This document shows, piece after piece, positions 51,854 to 60,841 of a stretch of 64,000 bases of DNA. The translations under genes and the position numbers were made by a program. The notes under the pieces were generated by a model. That model was not told the DNA's origin. It searched no databases and saw only the letters and a list, made by a program, of their open reading frames with translations. The first letter of the stretch is position 1. The number at the start of each line of letters is the position of its first letter. This DNA comes from Solobacterium sp. (GTDB lineage: Bacteria > Bacillota_I > Bacilli_A > Erysipelotrichales > Erysipelotrichaceae), in NCBI GenBank assembly GCA_017432325.1, contig JAFRJJ010000083.1:1-64000 (forward strand), read 5' to 3'.

Positions 51854-51867
51854 ACAGACATGTTTCC

Positions 51868-51889
51868 AGGAGGCTCAGGCCTCCTTTTT
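51868..51889 (+). terminator. Terminator of the PRTase-like gene
   Basis: AGGAGGC (51868-51874) and GCCTCCT (51879-51885) pair around TCAG, followed by TTTT. Confidence 0.85.
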
Positions 51890-51898
51890 CTGCGCATA

Positions 51899-51932
51899 CA
51901 CAAAGTGAAACATTTCTGTTTCACTCTGTGTA
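51899..51932. terminator. Hairpin over the stop codon of the second tyrosine phosphatase
   Basis: ACACA plus AGTGAAACA pairs with TGTTTCACT plus TGTGT around TTTC, with one internal mismatch. On the minus strand no clear T tract follows, so termination there is uncertain. Confidence 0.5.
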
Positions 51933-52682
51933 CATGTCACGCATCTTCTGAAGTTTTTGAGCATCGAGCCCGTATTCCGCAGCCAGGAATTCATCAATGG
52001 AATCATACTGCTTATGGATCTCTTCCAGCATCGATCTGCCGAAGAACTCCATGACTCCGTTCTCGATCCACAGCAGCGATGGAAGATAGTCATCTTTCAG
52101 AGCTTCTTCATACATCTGCATGAAGACCTGGTTGATCGTCTCCTCATAGTACTCGTTGCTGAGGATATAGTCTTCCATGACTGTTTCCTCATCAACACCC
52201 AGTGCCAGCAGGAGCAGGATCGCAGCCGCACCTGTTCTGTCCTTTCCTGAAGCACAGTGAAAAATGATCGGGACCTTCCCTTCTGCCACACTTCCCAGGA
52301 ATAACCTGAAGTCCAGATTGCCGAAGATGATCTCTTTATAATACAGTTCAAGTTTGTCAAACTGTTCCTTTGCTTCGTCTCCAGTCTGATGCATTCCCGC
52401 AGGTGAAAAATCGATCCTGCGGGCAGCTTCGGGAACATAACCTGTATGTTCGATCTGCTGTGCACCGGGAATCTCCGGATCGGGTTTGCGTTTCCTCTGC
52501 CAGTCAGCACGCAGATCCATGATATATCTGACATTCAGTGCTCTGATCTCATCCAGTTCCTGTTCACTCATGCGGTAAAGTCCGCCGCTGCGGAAAAACA
52601 GGCCGCTTCGGACATATCTTCCGTTTGCGGTCGGATAACCGCCAAGATCCCTGAAATTCAGTTCTTTCCGAATATATACCAT
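51921..52682 (-). CDS. Tyrosine-protein phosphatase, second copy
   Basis: A 253-residue HCx5R phosphatase paralogous to the one at 16789. LNFRDLGGY opens the domain, and the P-loop HCASGKDRTG holds Cys143 and Arg149. The C-terminal EYGLDAQKLQKMRDMYTE matches the paralogue closely. It lacks a ribosome binding site at normal spacing, and a TAATAT lies 6 bases before the ATG. The mRNA may therefore be leaderless. Confidence 0.88.
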   Translation of the reverse strand: MVYIRKELNFRDLGGYPTANGRYVRSGLFFRSGGLYRMSEQELDEIRALNVRYIMDLRADWQRKRKPDPEIPGAQQIEHTGYVPEAARRIDFSPAGMHQTGDEAKEQFDKLELYYKEIIFGNLDFRLFLGSVAEGKVPIIFHCASGKDRTGAAAILLLLALGVDEETVMEDYILSNEYYEETINQVFMQMYEEALKDDYLPSLLWIENGVMEFFGRSMLEEIHKQYDSIDEFLAAEYGLDAQKLQKMRDMYTE

Positions 52683-52688
52683 AATTCA

Positions 52689-52717
52689 ATATTAGCTTTC
52701 GTCCCCTCCAAAAACAA
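52689..52717 (-). promoter_or_regulatory. Promoter placing the phosphatase start codon at +1
   Basis: On the minus strand TTGTTT (52712-52717) and TAATAT (52689-52694) are 17 bases apart. The ATG begins 6 bases after the -10. Confidence 0.6.
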
Positions 52718-52719
52718 GG

Positions 52720-54099
52720 TCAATCCTGTTCACATGGTCCCGCGATGAATTCACGGATATCTTTGACGAACTTTTCTGCTGAATCGTCACCGATATAAGC
52801 CATATGTCCGCCCGGATATTCTTTCATCTGTACTCTCTTCAGGTCCAGATCGGAATTGGCTACGGTATATCTGACGTTGCCCGCTACCGTGCACATATCG
52901 AACAGTCCGGTCGCAAAGAAGATCCTGAAATCCTTATTCCTTCTCTGAACATTCTCAAGCGCTGTCAGACTGGTTCTCTTTGAGTCACGGTCCCAGTCAG
53001 TATTTACGACACAGTTCAGCATGTCATACGGCATCTTCGGAAGTCCATGCTTTTCTACAAACAGATTTGCGCATGCTGAGAAAGCCGGAGTGAACATTCC
53101 CATGCCTGAGTCATCTGACAGAACATCATAATCCTGCTCTTTTACGGTATCCGGCATGAGATATCTTCCATCATAATAACCGATCATCTGGTTCTCGATG
53201 GCTTCTTTCAGGAAGTCCTGCATCGTATAGCGCAGATGATTCTTGATCAGTTTTTCTTCTTTCAGACCTGTCATCCAGGAGATCCTTCTGGCTGCCTTTT
53301 TCACTTCTTTATCATTGGCATTCCTGCCCAGGAACAGAAGACGCGCATATTCAGGCGCAAATGTCCAGGCTTCTTCAGCTGCCTGATACGGATCCTTGCC
53401 TGTATGCAGCGCATAAGTTGCCGCACATGTCAGGAGGTTGATCGCAGGTTTGTTTGTTTCCGCAAGCCTGTTCTTAAATCCGCCGGTCGAAAAAGCCGTT
53501 CCCAGCAGGATGATGCCGTTCAGTGAAATACCGTAAAGATGTTTATCTCCCAGAACAGAGCCTCCGAACAGCGCTTCTACAACTGCCGGACCGCGTACTG
53601 TCCCGTAACTTTCGCCGAAGAAATAAAGCGGACTGTTGGCACGTTCATGCTGAACGATCCAGTGCCTGATAAACTGTGCAACTGCCACAGCATCATTGTC
53701 TACTGATTCATATTCTTTCTTTGTTTCTTCATTGATCTTTGAATAACCTGTTCCCGGAGGATCGATCAGAACCAGATCAGCAATATCCAGCAGACAGAAC
53801 GGATTCTTTTCCAAAGAATACGGCGGCGTTACGGGAGGATTCATAATGTCATCAAAATGTACCCTTTCCGGTCCGAACAGTCCGAGGTGAAGCCAGACAA
53901 CACCTGAACCGGGGCCTCCGTTTGTGATGAAAATGACCGGATGATCTTTACTGTCTGTATTGATGTACGTGAAAGACGTGATCTCTGTTGTGTCCTTGAA
54001 GGACCCTTTTTCCAGCAGAAACCTGTAATTCACATTTGTTCCGTTGATACTGATGCTGTCATTGAATTCCGAGATCGTTTCAAGTTTTTCAAATTCCAT
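52720..54099 (-). CDS. S10 serine carboxypeptidase-like protein
   Basis: A 459-residue alpha/beta hydrolase of the S10 type. The triad is visible as Ser in FFGESYGTVRG, Asp in ATGLFDMCT and His in YPGGHMAY; NGGPGSG supplies the oxyanion part. The ATG at 54099 follows AGAGGAAC. There is no signal peptide, so the enzyme is probably cytoplasmic. The substrate may be short peptides or acylated compounds. It is divergent from a TetR gene that may control it. Confidence 0.88.
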   Translation of the reverse strand: MEFEKLETISEFNDSISINGTNVNYRFLLEKGSFKDTTEITSFTYINTDSKDHPVIFITNGGPGSGVVWLHLGLFGPERVHFDDIMNPPVTPPYSLEKNPFCLLDIADLVLIDPPGTGYSKINEETKKEYESVDNDAVAVAQFIRHWIVQHERANSPLYFFGESYGTVRGPAVVEALFGGSVLGDKHLYGISLNGIILLGTAFSTGGFKNRLAETNKPAINLLTCAATYALHTGKDPYQAAEEAWTFAPEYARLLFLGRNANDKEVKKAARRISWMTGLKEEKLIKNHLRYTMQDFLKEAIENQMIGYYDGRYLMPDTVKEQDYDVLSDDSGMGMFTPAFSACANLFVEKHGLPKMPYDMLNCVVNTDWDRDSKRTSLTALENVQRRNKDFRIFFATGLFDMCTVAGNVRYTVANSDLDLKRVQMKEYPGGHMAYIGDDSAEKFVKDIREFIAGPCEQD

Positions 54100-54215
54100 A
54101 ATTCTGTTCCTCTTTTGCTCTAATATATCAGATTCAACTATATTTTTGCCCTGCCGCATCGAAATCCTTCAAAAAAACAACCCGCCAATCGGGTGAATTT
54201 TTGACATTTTTGTCC

Positions 54216-54248
54216 GATTTTCACTTCTTGGGGCTAAATGTGAAAATC
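54216..54248. promoter_or_regulatory. Candidate operator between the S10 gene and tetR
   Basis: GATTTTCAC (54216-54224) and GTGAAAATC (54240-54248) are perfect 9-base arms 15 bases apart. CAATCGGGT is also directly repeated on either side (54186 and 54258). It lies in the divergent promoter region. Confidence 0.5.
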
Positions 54249-54346
54249 AAATGAAAACAATCGGGTTTTTCGTTATATGCTTTGTGTGCATCAAGGAAGA
54301 GATGGCCATCCGCCTTAAATGCATTCGAAAAAGGAGATATCAGAAG

Positions 54347-54943
54347 ATGAAAGCCTTAAAAGCGAATCATGATACACCGACCTACAGCAAGCTGATCAAA
54401 GCTATGCGTGCAATGATGCTTCAAGCCGATCGTTTCGAAGATATCAGGATCACGAATGTCAGCGAAGAAGCCCATGTGGCGCAAGGGTCTTTCTACAATC
54501 ATTTCGGTACTCTCGATGCAGCAAGACAGGCGGTGATCAGCAGAGAAGAAGCTGAGTGCTGGAAAAAAATGCTTCAATACTACAATCGTATTCCTATCGG
54601 TACATTCAGTCAGAAAGTCCAAAGACTGGCGGTCAATCTTACGGTATACATCAATACATCAAGTTCATTCCGGAAGATCGTATGTGAAAATGCACCATGG
54701 TATGGATACTTTACAGAAACAGACTTATCCGGTTCAGAAAGCACGCAGTTTCATCAGGATCTTAAAGAATACGCAAAGTCAGCCGGGATTTCACAGGATC
54801 AGGCAATGATGAATGTACATATGCTGCTGACAAATACTGCGCGCTATGCATACAAAGCGCTCAACAAGAAAATTCCCCTGACATTAAAAGAAACACAGAC
54901 ATACGTCAGAAAAACAGCCAGCCATCTGTTCCCCGAAAAATAA
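54347..54943 (+). CDS. TetR/AcrR family transcriptional regulator
   Basis: A 198-residue regulator. The N-terminal helix-turn-helix ends in VAQGSFYNHFGTLDA, and the rest is a helical ligand-binding domain. AAGGAG stands 10 bases before the ATG at 54347; the frame open further upstream has no site. It may regulate the divergent S10 peptidase and itself through the inverted repeat upstream. A terminator follows. Confidence 0.88.
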   Translation: MKALKANHDTPTYSKLIKAMRAMMLQADRFEDIRITNVSEEAHVAQGSFYNHFGTLDAARQAVISREEAECWKKMLQYYNRIPIGTFSQKVQRLAVNLTVYINTSSSFRKIVCENAPWYGYFTETDLSGSESTQFHQDLKEYAKSAGISQDQAMMNVHMLLTNTARYAYKALNKKIPLTLKETQTYVRKTASHLFPEK

Positions 54944-54982
54944 GACAAGCAATCAATGTGTTCATATATATCCTTTCTGACA

Positions 54983-55015
54983 GACCGGTATCTTTGATGA
55001 TACCGGTCATTTTAT
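54983..55015 (+). terminator. Terminator of tetR
   Basis: GACCGGTATC (54983-54992) and GATACCGGTC (54999-55008) pair perfectly around TTTGAT, followed by ATTTTAT. Confidence 0.85.
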
Positions 55016-55141
55016 ACGTCCGTATGATTGCAGATCAGGACAGACATCATTTACTGCTATTAACCGGATCCATGAAGAATATATGCAAATAACAGATGAA
55101 TATGGCAGAATGTTCGTATATAACAGAAACAGGTATATTTT

Positions 55142-55627
55142 ATGAGAATTGAAGAAGTGCATGTTAATACCGAAAAGCAGAAGATCGCCCGCAGTATCCT
55201 GGAAGATCTTCCTGAATGGTTCGGCATTGAGGAGTCCAGAGAAGCATATATTAAGGACAGTGAAGGTAAACTGTTCTTCGCGGCTTTCGACAATGACCTG
55301 CCTGCAGGATTTTTATATCTGAACGAAACAGGCAGGGATACCGCTGAACTGTATGTAATGGGTGTCCGGAAAGCATATCACAGACAGGGGATCGGCCGTG
55401 CTTTGTTTGAGACCGCAAAAAGAACAGCATGTGAAAAAGGATACTCGTTTCTTCAGGTAAAAACCGTGAAGATGGGATGCTATGAGCAATATGATGATAC
55501 AAACCGGTTCTATCAATCCCTGGGATTCAAGGAGTTTGAAATGATACCTGATCTGTGGAATGTGAATAATCCCTGCCAGATCTATGTAATGTACATTGGA
55601 AACGCAGCTGCTCCTGATGAGGAATAA
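55142..55627 (+). CDS. GNAT family N-acetyltransferase
   Basis: A 161-residue acetyltransferase. The acetyl-CoA loop is RKAYHRQGIGRALFETAK, and the following NRFYQSLGF is also typical. The acceptor is unknown. The ATG at 55142 has only a weak AGG upstream. It is followed after 3 bases by the LMW phosphatase, and that gene overlaps the deoxyinosine glycosylase, forming a three-gene unit. Confidence 0.9.
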   Translation: MRIEEVHVNTEKQKIARSILEDLPEWFGIEESREAYIKDSEGKLFFAAFDNDLPAGFLYLNETGRDTAELYVMGVRKAYHRQGIGRALFETAKRTACEKGYSFLQVKTVKMGCYEQYDDTNRFYQSLGFKEFEMIPDLWNVNNPCQIYVMYIGNAAAPDEE

Positions 55628-55630
55628 AAG

Positions 55631-56071
55631 ATGACCAGGATTTTATTTGTCTGCCATGGAAATATATGCCGCAGTCCGATGGCTGAATTCATCTTCAATG
55701 ATATCTGCAGGGAGAAAGGGCTGCTTCATCATGCCGAATCAGCCGCAATGACTTCTGAGGAGATCGGCAATCCCGTTTATCCTCCTGCACGGCGTATACT
55801 TTCTGAACACGGTATTTCATGCAAAGGAAAGACTGCCCGCAGGATCAGAAAGCAGGACTATGATCAATTTGACCTGCTGATCGGCATGGACCGGGAAAAT
55901 ATGCGGCATCTTGCATATCTGTTCCCGCAGGATCCGATGAGTAAGATCCGTATGCTCGGCGAATATAGCACCGGAAAGGAAATCAATGACCCCTGGTATA
56001 CCGATGATTTTGAAACATGCTATGACGAAATATTGGCCGGATGCGAAGGCCTTGCTGAGGCACTGAAATGA
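55631..56071 (+). CDS. Low molecular weight protein-tyrosine phosphatase
   Basis: A 146-residue LMW-PTP. The P-loop at the N-terminus is VCHGNICRSPMAE with Cys8 and Arg14. The general acid lies in NDPWYTDDF. In Firmicutes these enzymes reverse BY-kinase phosphorylation or act on small phosphates. It is the third tyrosine-phosphatase-type gene in the window and overlaps the next gene by ATGA. Confidence 0.93.
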   Translation: MTRILFVCHGNICRSPMAEFIFNDICREKGLLHHAESAAMTSEEIGNPVYPPARRILSEHGISCKGKTARRIRKQDYDQFDLLIGMDRENMRHLAYLFPQDPMSKIRMLGEYSTGKEINDPWYTDDFETCYDEILAGCEGLAEALK

Positions 56072-56562
56072 ATGAATACAAACATATAACGCACGGATTC
56101 GGTCCGTTTATACAAAATGATTCCGAGATCCTGATACTGGGATCATTCCCTTCTGTCAGATCACGTGAGCAGTCATTTTTTTACGGACATCCCCAGAACC
56201 GTTTCTGGCCTGTACTGGCCCGTATCTTCAATGAACAGACACCGGATACAGATGACATCTCCGGCAAAAAGGAATTTCTGAAGCGTCATCACATCGCGCT
56301 TTACGACAGCATTGAAGAATGCGACATCATAGGTTCTTCCGATGCAAAGATCAAAAATGCAGTTCCTGCTGACATCCCGTCACTGCTTGCCTGCAGCAGG
56401 ATCAGGACTGTTTTCTGCAATGGAAGCACATCTTATCAATATCTGATGAAATTTCATCAGCTTCCTGTCAAAGTCATCAAACTGCCGTCAACATCCCCTG
56501 CCAACGCGGCGTGGAATCTTGATAAACTCTGTGAAGCCTGGAAGATCATCAGGCAGGGATGA
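56068..56562 (+). CDS. DNA-deoxyinosine glycosylase
   Basis: A 164-residue protein of the uracil-DNA glycosylase superfamily, the family 6 (hypoxanthine-DNA glycosylase) branch. Seen are LILGSFPSVRSREQSFFYGHPQNRFW and the C-terminal LPSTSPANAAW. It removes hypoxanthine left by adenine deamination. Its ATG overlaps the phosphatase stop, so the two are coupled. Confidence 0.9.
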   Translation: MNEYKHITHGFGPFIQNDSEILILGSFPSVRSREQSFFYGHPQNRFWPVLARIFNEQTPDTDDISGKKEFLKRHHIALYDSIEECDIIGSSDAKIKNAVPADIPSLLACSRIRTVFCNGSTSYQYLMKFHQLPVKVIKLPSTSPANAAWNLDKLCEAWKIIRQG

Positions 56563-56707
56563 CTCACCCTGATTCTATTCAACAAAATATCTGATGTGAC
56601 AAAAACAGTCACTTCATGAACATTTCTTAATTTTTAATCAAATCATACCTGCGAATGTTAGAATAGTATAGTTAATGCTATGATTATCAGGAATCAAGGT
56701 GATAGAC

Positions 56708-58516
56708 ATGTCTAATAAAAAGAAAGATTTTTTAGGAGCTTTATCCGAAGAAGTAAATGCGAAAAAACAGGGAAAAGTCACAAAGATCAGAACGATCGAT
56801 GATTATAAGCCGATCCAGCCGGTCACCGAAGAAGAAGACTTTGATATCCCCGATATAAAAGACTCAAAACCAGCGCCGCAGCCGCAAATCCGTAAGCCTG
56901 TTGAGCCGGAGGAAGAGGAAGAAGAATCCGATCAGCCTGCCAGCTTTACGCAGGAAACATTTCACAGGATTGAGAAGCCGCAAAGGACATTCCCGAAAGC
57001 GGCGATCATTCCGCTTGCCCTGCTGACTGTTCTTGCGGGTGTGCTGATCTACTGGTTCGGTTTTGCCCCGAAGATCGTTATGCCGGAATTTTCCGGTAAA
57101 AAGATCGGCGATGTCAGCAGCTGGGCAAGGCAGAATAAGATCGAGAATACATCGATCGCGACTGTTGAAGAATACAGCCTGGAATATCCTGATGGTTATG
57201 TCATCAGCCAGACCGTCAATGCCGGCAAAAAGATCAAAGCAAGTACACCGATCACATTGACGGTGTCCAAAGGACCGGACCCTGATGAAAAGATCAGTTT
57301 CCCTGACATCCGTAATATGACGCTGTCAGAACTTCAGGAATGGAAGGAAGAAAACCAGCTCCTGAAAACCAAGATCACCACACAGTACAGTACGACCGTT
57401 GAAAACGGCGGTGTCATCTCATTCGATCTGAAGAATGTCAGCGAATCAGATTTCACCAGAGGCTCTACCCTGAACATCGTATGTTCCAAAGGTGAAGCAC
57501 CGGCCAGCCAGGTCACGGTAGAAGACTTCCGCAACAAAACTGCAGCAGAAGTGGAACAGTGGGCTTCAAACAAAAAGGTAACTGTTATGAAGCAGGAACA
57601 GTTCTCTGACAGGGTTCCGCAGGGAAGTATCATTTCCCAGACACCGTCTTCCGGCTCCGCAATGAAACAAGGAGATACCATTACGATCGTTGTTTCAAAA
57701 GGCAAAGGTACCCTGATCCCGCGCCTGGTCGGTTATTCTGCTGAACAGCTTCAGGCATGGCAGAGTGACAGTAAAAATTCCGTCATTGTCGTTCCGACAT
57801 CTGTTTATAATGAAGCTCCCTACGGATCCGTCATTGAACAGTCCATCCAGCCGGGAATGACTGTTGAAAGCGGAACAGTGCTTGAACTGAAAATCTCACT
57901 GTATCTGCCGGTCTTCGAAACAAACTCCAGACAGTGGCTTGGCGTAGACTACCTTGAACTGAAGAAATGGGTAGACGATGTAAATTTCAAAGGCGCAAAT
58001 ATCCAGGCAGGCGAATACGGTGAATATGCGACCCGTGTCTGTTCCGATGAGTTCCCGACTCCCGGTGCTGTTGTAAGTTATTCCTGTGAATACGGTACAC
58101 AGGATTCCAACGGAAGCAACGCATATTCTTCAGGGTGTGAAAGGCCCTTGAACCTGTACAGCCGTATCGGTTACCAGGTATCAACCGGACCTTGTACAGT
58201 CCCGACACCTCCTCCTGTACCGACACCTTCTGATGTCGTCATCACCGGAGATGATCTGGCTTCCCTGTCAGCGATTGAATCATTCTGTTCAGCTTTCGGA
58301 ATGAGCTGCACTTATACCAAAGACGATACCATTGATAACATTAAAGTCACAGTGAACGGAAATACCTATCAAACCGGAGATTACTTCCAGGAGATCCTCA
58401 AGTCAGGCGCAAAGATCCAGGTATGGTACAATATCGCTCCCGGAAAAACACCTGAACCTACACCTGATACAGCTCCGACACCAACACCAACAACTACACC
58501 GACTGCTGCGCCGTAA
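56708..58516 (+). CDS. PASTA-domain membrane protein without kinase
   Basis: A 602-residue protein. The ATG at 56708 follows AAGGTG; a GTG three codons upstream is less likely. The cytoplasmic N-terminus (about 1-95) is acidic and Pro/Glu-rich. One membrane helix lies near 98-120. At least four PASTA domains follow outside, each with a P-x-F/(L)xG..-type start and an end like GTxITLTVSKG. A Cys-containing region and a Thr/Pro tail finish the protein. PASTA domains bind peptidoglycan or muropeptides. The kinase domain usual for PknB/StkP is absent. It precedes an ABC exporter. Confidence 0.9.
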   Translation: MSNKKKDFLGALSEEVNAKKQGKVTKIRTIDDYKPIQPVTEEEDFDIPDIKDSKPAPQPQIRKPVEPEEEEEESDQPASFTQETFHRIEKPQRTFPKAAIIPLALLTVLAGVLIYWFGFAPKIVMPEFSGKKIGDVSSWARQNKIENTSIATVEEYSLEYPDGYVISQTVNAGKKIKASTPITLTVSKGPDPDEKISFPDIRNMTLSELQEWKEENQLLKTKITTQYSTTVENGGVISFDLKNVSESDFTRGSTLNIVCSKGEAPASQVTVEDFRNKTAAEVEQWASNKKVTVMKQEQFSDRVPQGSIISQTPSSGSAMKQGDTITIVVSKGKGTLIPRLVGYSAEQLQAWQSDSKNSVIVVPTSVYNEAPYGSVIEQSIQPGMTVESGTVLELKISLYLPVFETNSRQWLGVDYLELKKWVDDVNFKGANIQAGEYGEYATRVCSDEFPTPGAVVSYSCEYGTQDSNGSNAYSSGCERPLNLYSRIGYQVSTGPCTVPTPPPVPTPSDVVITGDDLASLSAIESFCSAFGMSCTYTKDDTIDNIKVTVNGNTYQTGDYFQEILKSGAKIQVWYNIAPGKTPEPTPDTAPTPTPTTTPTAAP

Positions 58517-58539
58517 CAGAACACCAATGGAGGATAAAA

Positions 58540-60105
58540 ATGAACGCTTTTCAGCGAGCTTACAGATATATCACAAGAAAACCGACCAAAAGCATGCTGC
58601 TGATGATCACATTTTTCCTGATCGGAAATCTGGTTATTCTGGGTCTTGGTATTTCCCAGGCAGCAGACAATGCAAAAATACTGACAAGACAGCAGATGAG
58701 AGCTGCCGTCAGTTATGAGGTTGATTACGAAGCATATTGGAGATATACGGAATCACTGACTGATGAGGATGAGATCAATAATGCTTATCAGAATTATCCC
58801 CGGACAAGCAGAGAAACAGCTCTGAAACTCACAGAGGACAATCGTGTAAAGGCATTCAACTACATGACAAATACGATCGCATATTCGAGGGACTTTGAAA
58901 ATGTACCTCTCGGAAATGAAGAAAACCGCGGCAATTCCACATATATTGATGAAAACGGCAACGAACAGGTTTACCGTGATCCGAATGTCATGATCTATGC
59001 AACGATGTTCCCGAACATGATCGAGATTGCCGAAGGAACCTTCACGATCATTGAAGGAAGCTTTATCAGTCAGAATGATATCGATCAGGGCAGAAATGTT
59101 GTCAATATCACCAAAGAACTGGCGGATATGAACAATCTGCATGCAGGTGATACGATCACCGTCAGCACGATCGGTCCCTATGAAGTCGATATGTACCGGG
59201 AAATGGGATTCACCGAAGAAGATTTTTCCTGGGAGATGGAGATCTCGGGTATCTACAGTACTCTGAATGAAGTTGATCCGAACTCACAGGAATTCCAGTG
59301 GATGTCACCGTATCAGTCACCGAAAAACATCATTTTAGTTCCGATGACTACATACTCTGAGGTCATGTCATCCTTTGCGGAAAAACAGTTCCGTTATTAT
59401 CAGTCAATGAATCCGGAAATGACCGATGATGAGATGGAAAACTGGACCAGCGGTTATACAGACCCAAGCCGTGTCGTATATCTGCTGAGCGATCCGATGG
59501 ATGTTGAAGACTTTATCGCAGATCATGAAGGTGATCTGAGCCCTTATACAAAACTGAATGCAAACAATGAAACATTCAAGAAACTTGCCAGACCGCTTGA
59601 TACGCTGAGTTTCTTCTCGAATATCGTAGTCTGGATCGTCATTATCAATGCAATCGTCATCATTACGCTCGTTACCGCTCTGACCCTGAAGACCCGCGAA
59701 TATGAGATCGGTGTTATGCTGTCGATCGGCGTATCAAAGATAAAGGTCGTACTGCAGCTGTTTCTTGAGCTGATCCTGATCGCCCTGATCGGATTCACCC
59801 TGGCGGTCGGCAGCGGATCCCTGCTGGCAGGAAAAGTCGGTGATATGGTCCTGGACTATCAGACGACCAGTGATGCACAGTATGAAGACAATTCCGACAG
59901 CGGCTACTATTGGAGCAGTGATGCAAACTATTTCACAGAAGTATCACAGGATGAACTGCTGTCCCAGTACCATGTATCTGTATCACCGAAATTGATCGGC
60001 GAGATCTATCTGCTTGGTTCTGCTGTTGTACTGATCGCAATCGTGATTCCTTCATTTATGATCATGCGTCTGAATCCGAAACAGATTCTTCTGGAGCAGA
60101 ACTAG
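58540..60105 (+). CDS. ABC transporter permease, FtsX/MacB type
   Basis: A 521-residue permease. One helix lies near residue 20-40, then a large extracytoplasmic domain (about 45-355), then three helices (about 363-385, 405-430 and 478-500). The last part carries the FtsX signature near TREYEIGVMLSIGVSKIKVV. GGAGG precedes the ATG. It pairs with the ATPase 11 bases downstream and lies 23 bases after the PASTA gene. The group may move or sense an envelope molecule rather than import a nutrient. Confidence 0.92.
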   Translation: MNAFQRAYRYITRKPTKSMLLMITFFLIGNLVILGLGISQAADNAKILTRQQMRAAVSYEVDYEAYWRYTESLTDEDEINNAYQNYPRTSRETALKLTEDNRVKAFNYMTNTIAYSRDFENVPLGNEENRGNSTYIDENGNEQVYRDPNVMIYATMFPNMIEIAEGTFTIIEGSFISQNDIDQGRNVVNITKELADMNNLHAGDTITVSTIGPYEVDMYREMGFTEEDFSWEMEISGIYSTLNEVDPNSQEFQWMSPYQSPKNIILVPMTTYSEVMSSFAEKQFRYYQSMNPEMTDDEMENWTSGYTDPSRVVYLLSDPMDVEDFIADHEGDLSPYTKLNANNETFKKLARPLDTLSFFSNIVVWIVIINAIVIITLVTALTLKTREYEIGVMLSIGVSKIKVVLQLFLELILIALIGFTLAVGSGSLLAGKVGDMVLDYQTTSDAQYEDNSDSGYYWSSDANYFTEVSQDELLSQYHVSVSPKLIGEIYLLGSAVVLIAIVIPSFMIMRLNPKQILLEQN

Positions 60106-60116
60106 GAGGGCGTCAT

Positions 60117-60791
60117 ATGAGTACATTGCTGAAACTTGAAAAACTGAATTACGGTTATATTGACGGCGGCTTCAGAAGAGAGATTCTGAAAGACCTGTCT
60201 TATGACTTTGAAGAAGGCACATTCTATACGATCCTTGGCCCCTCCGGATCCGGCAAGACCACCCTGCTCAGCATCATGGCAGGTCTGGACAAACAGGAGA
60301 GCGGAAATGTTTACTACCAGGGTGAAGACATTGATGCCATGGGGCTGAATCACTACCGCCGCAACAAGATTGGTGTCGTATTCCAGTCCTACAATCTCAT
60401 CACCTATCTGACCGGCCTTGAAAATATCCTGCTTGCCATGACGGAAACAGACAACAAGATCCCGGGAAATAAAAAAGAGCTTGCGTATGCCCTGCTTGCA
60501 ATGGTAGGAATCGTTGAATCAAAAGCGGACCGTCTTGTCACAAAGCTTTCCGGTGGTGAACAGCAGAGAATTGCAATTGCCAGAGCACTGGCAGGCAATG
60601 GTGACCTGATCTTCGCGGATGAGCCTACCGGCAACCTGGACTCTGAAACAGAGCAGGAGATCATCCGTATATTCCGTATGCTGGCGGAAGAATACGGTAA
60701 AACGATCATCGTCGTAACGCATTCCAATGAAGTATCAAAATTAAGCGATAAACGTATACTGCTGAAAGGAGGCATTCTCAGAGATCTCTGA
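60117..60791 (+). CDS. ABC transporter ATP-binding protein, LolD/MacB type
   Basis: A 224-residue ATPase. Walker A is GPSGSGKTT, the Q-loop VVFQSYNLI, the signature LSGGEQQRIAIARAL, Walker B LIFADEPTGNLDS, and the switch His in VVTHS. It is the usual partner of FtsX/MacB-type permeases. AGGAGG precedes the ATG. The terminator stem begins inside the last codons. Confidence 0.96.
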   Translation: MSTLLKLEKLNYGYIDGGFRREILKDLSYDFEEGTFYTILGPSGSGKTTLLSIMAGLDKQESGNVYYQGEDIDAMGLNHYRRNKIGVVFQSYNLITYLTGLENILLAMTETDNKIPGNKKELAYALLAMVGIVESKADRLVTKLSGGEQQRIAIARALAGNGDLIFADEPTGNLDSETEQEIIRIFRMLAEEYGKTIIVVTHSNEVSKLSDKRILLKGGILRDL

Positions 60792-60806
60792 GAATACCTC
60801 TTTTTT
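60774..60806 (+). terminator. Terminator of the PASTA-ABC operon, inside the coding end
   Basis: A perfect 22-base palindrome (60774-60795) has arms ATTCTCAGAGA and TCTCTGAGAAT, followed by ACCTC and six T residues. The ATPase stop codon is within the stem. Confidence 0.9.
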
Positions 60807-60807
60807 A

Positions 60808-60831
60808 AAGCCGGATCACAATGTCCGGCTT
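60808..60831 (-). terminator. Terminator of the downstream lipoprotein gene
   Basis: AAGCCGGA (60808-60815) and TCCGGCTT (60824-60831) pair around 8 bases. On the minus strand only a short T tract follows. Confidence 0.6.
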
Positions 60832-60841
60832 CGTATCATAT

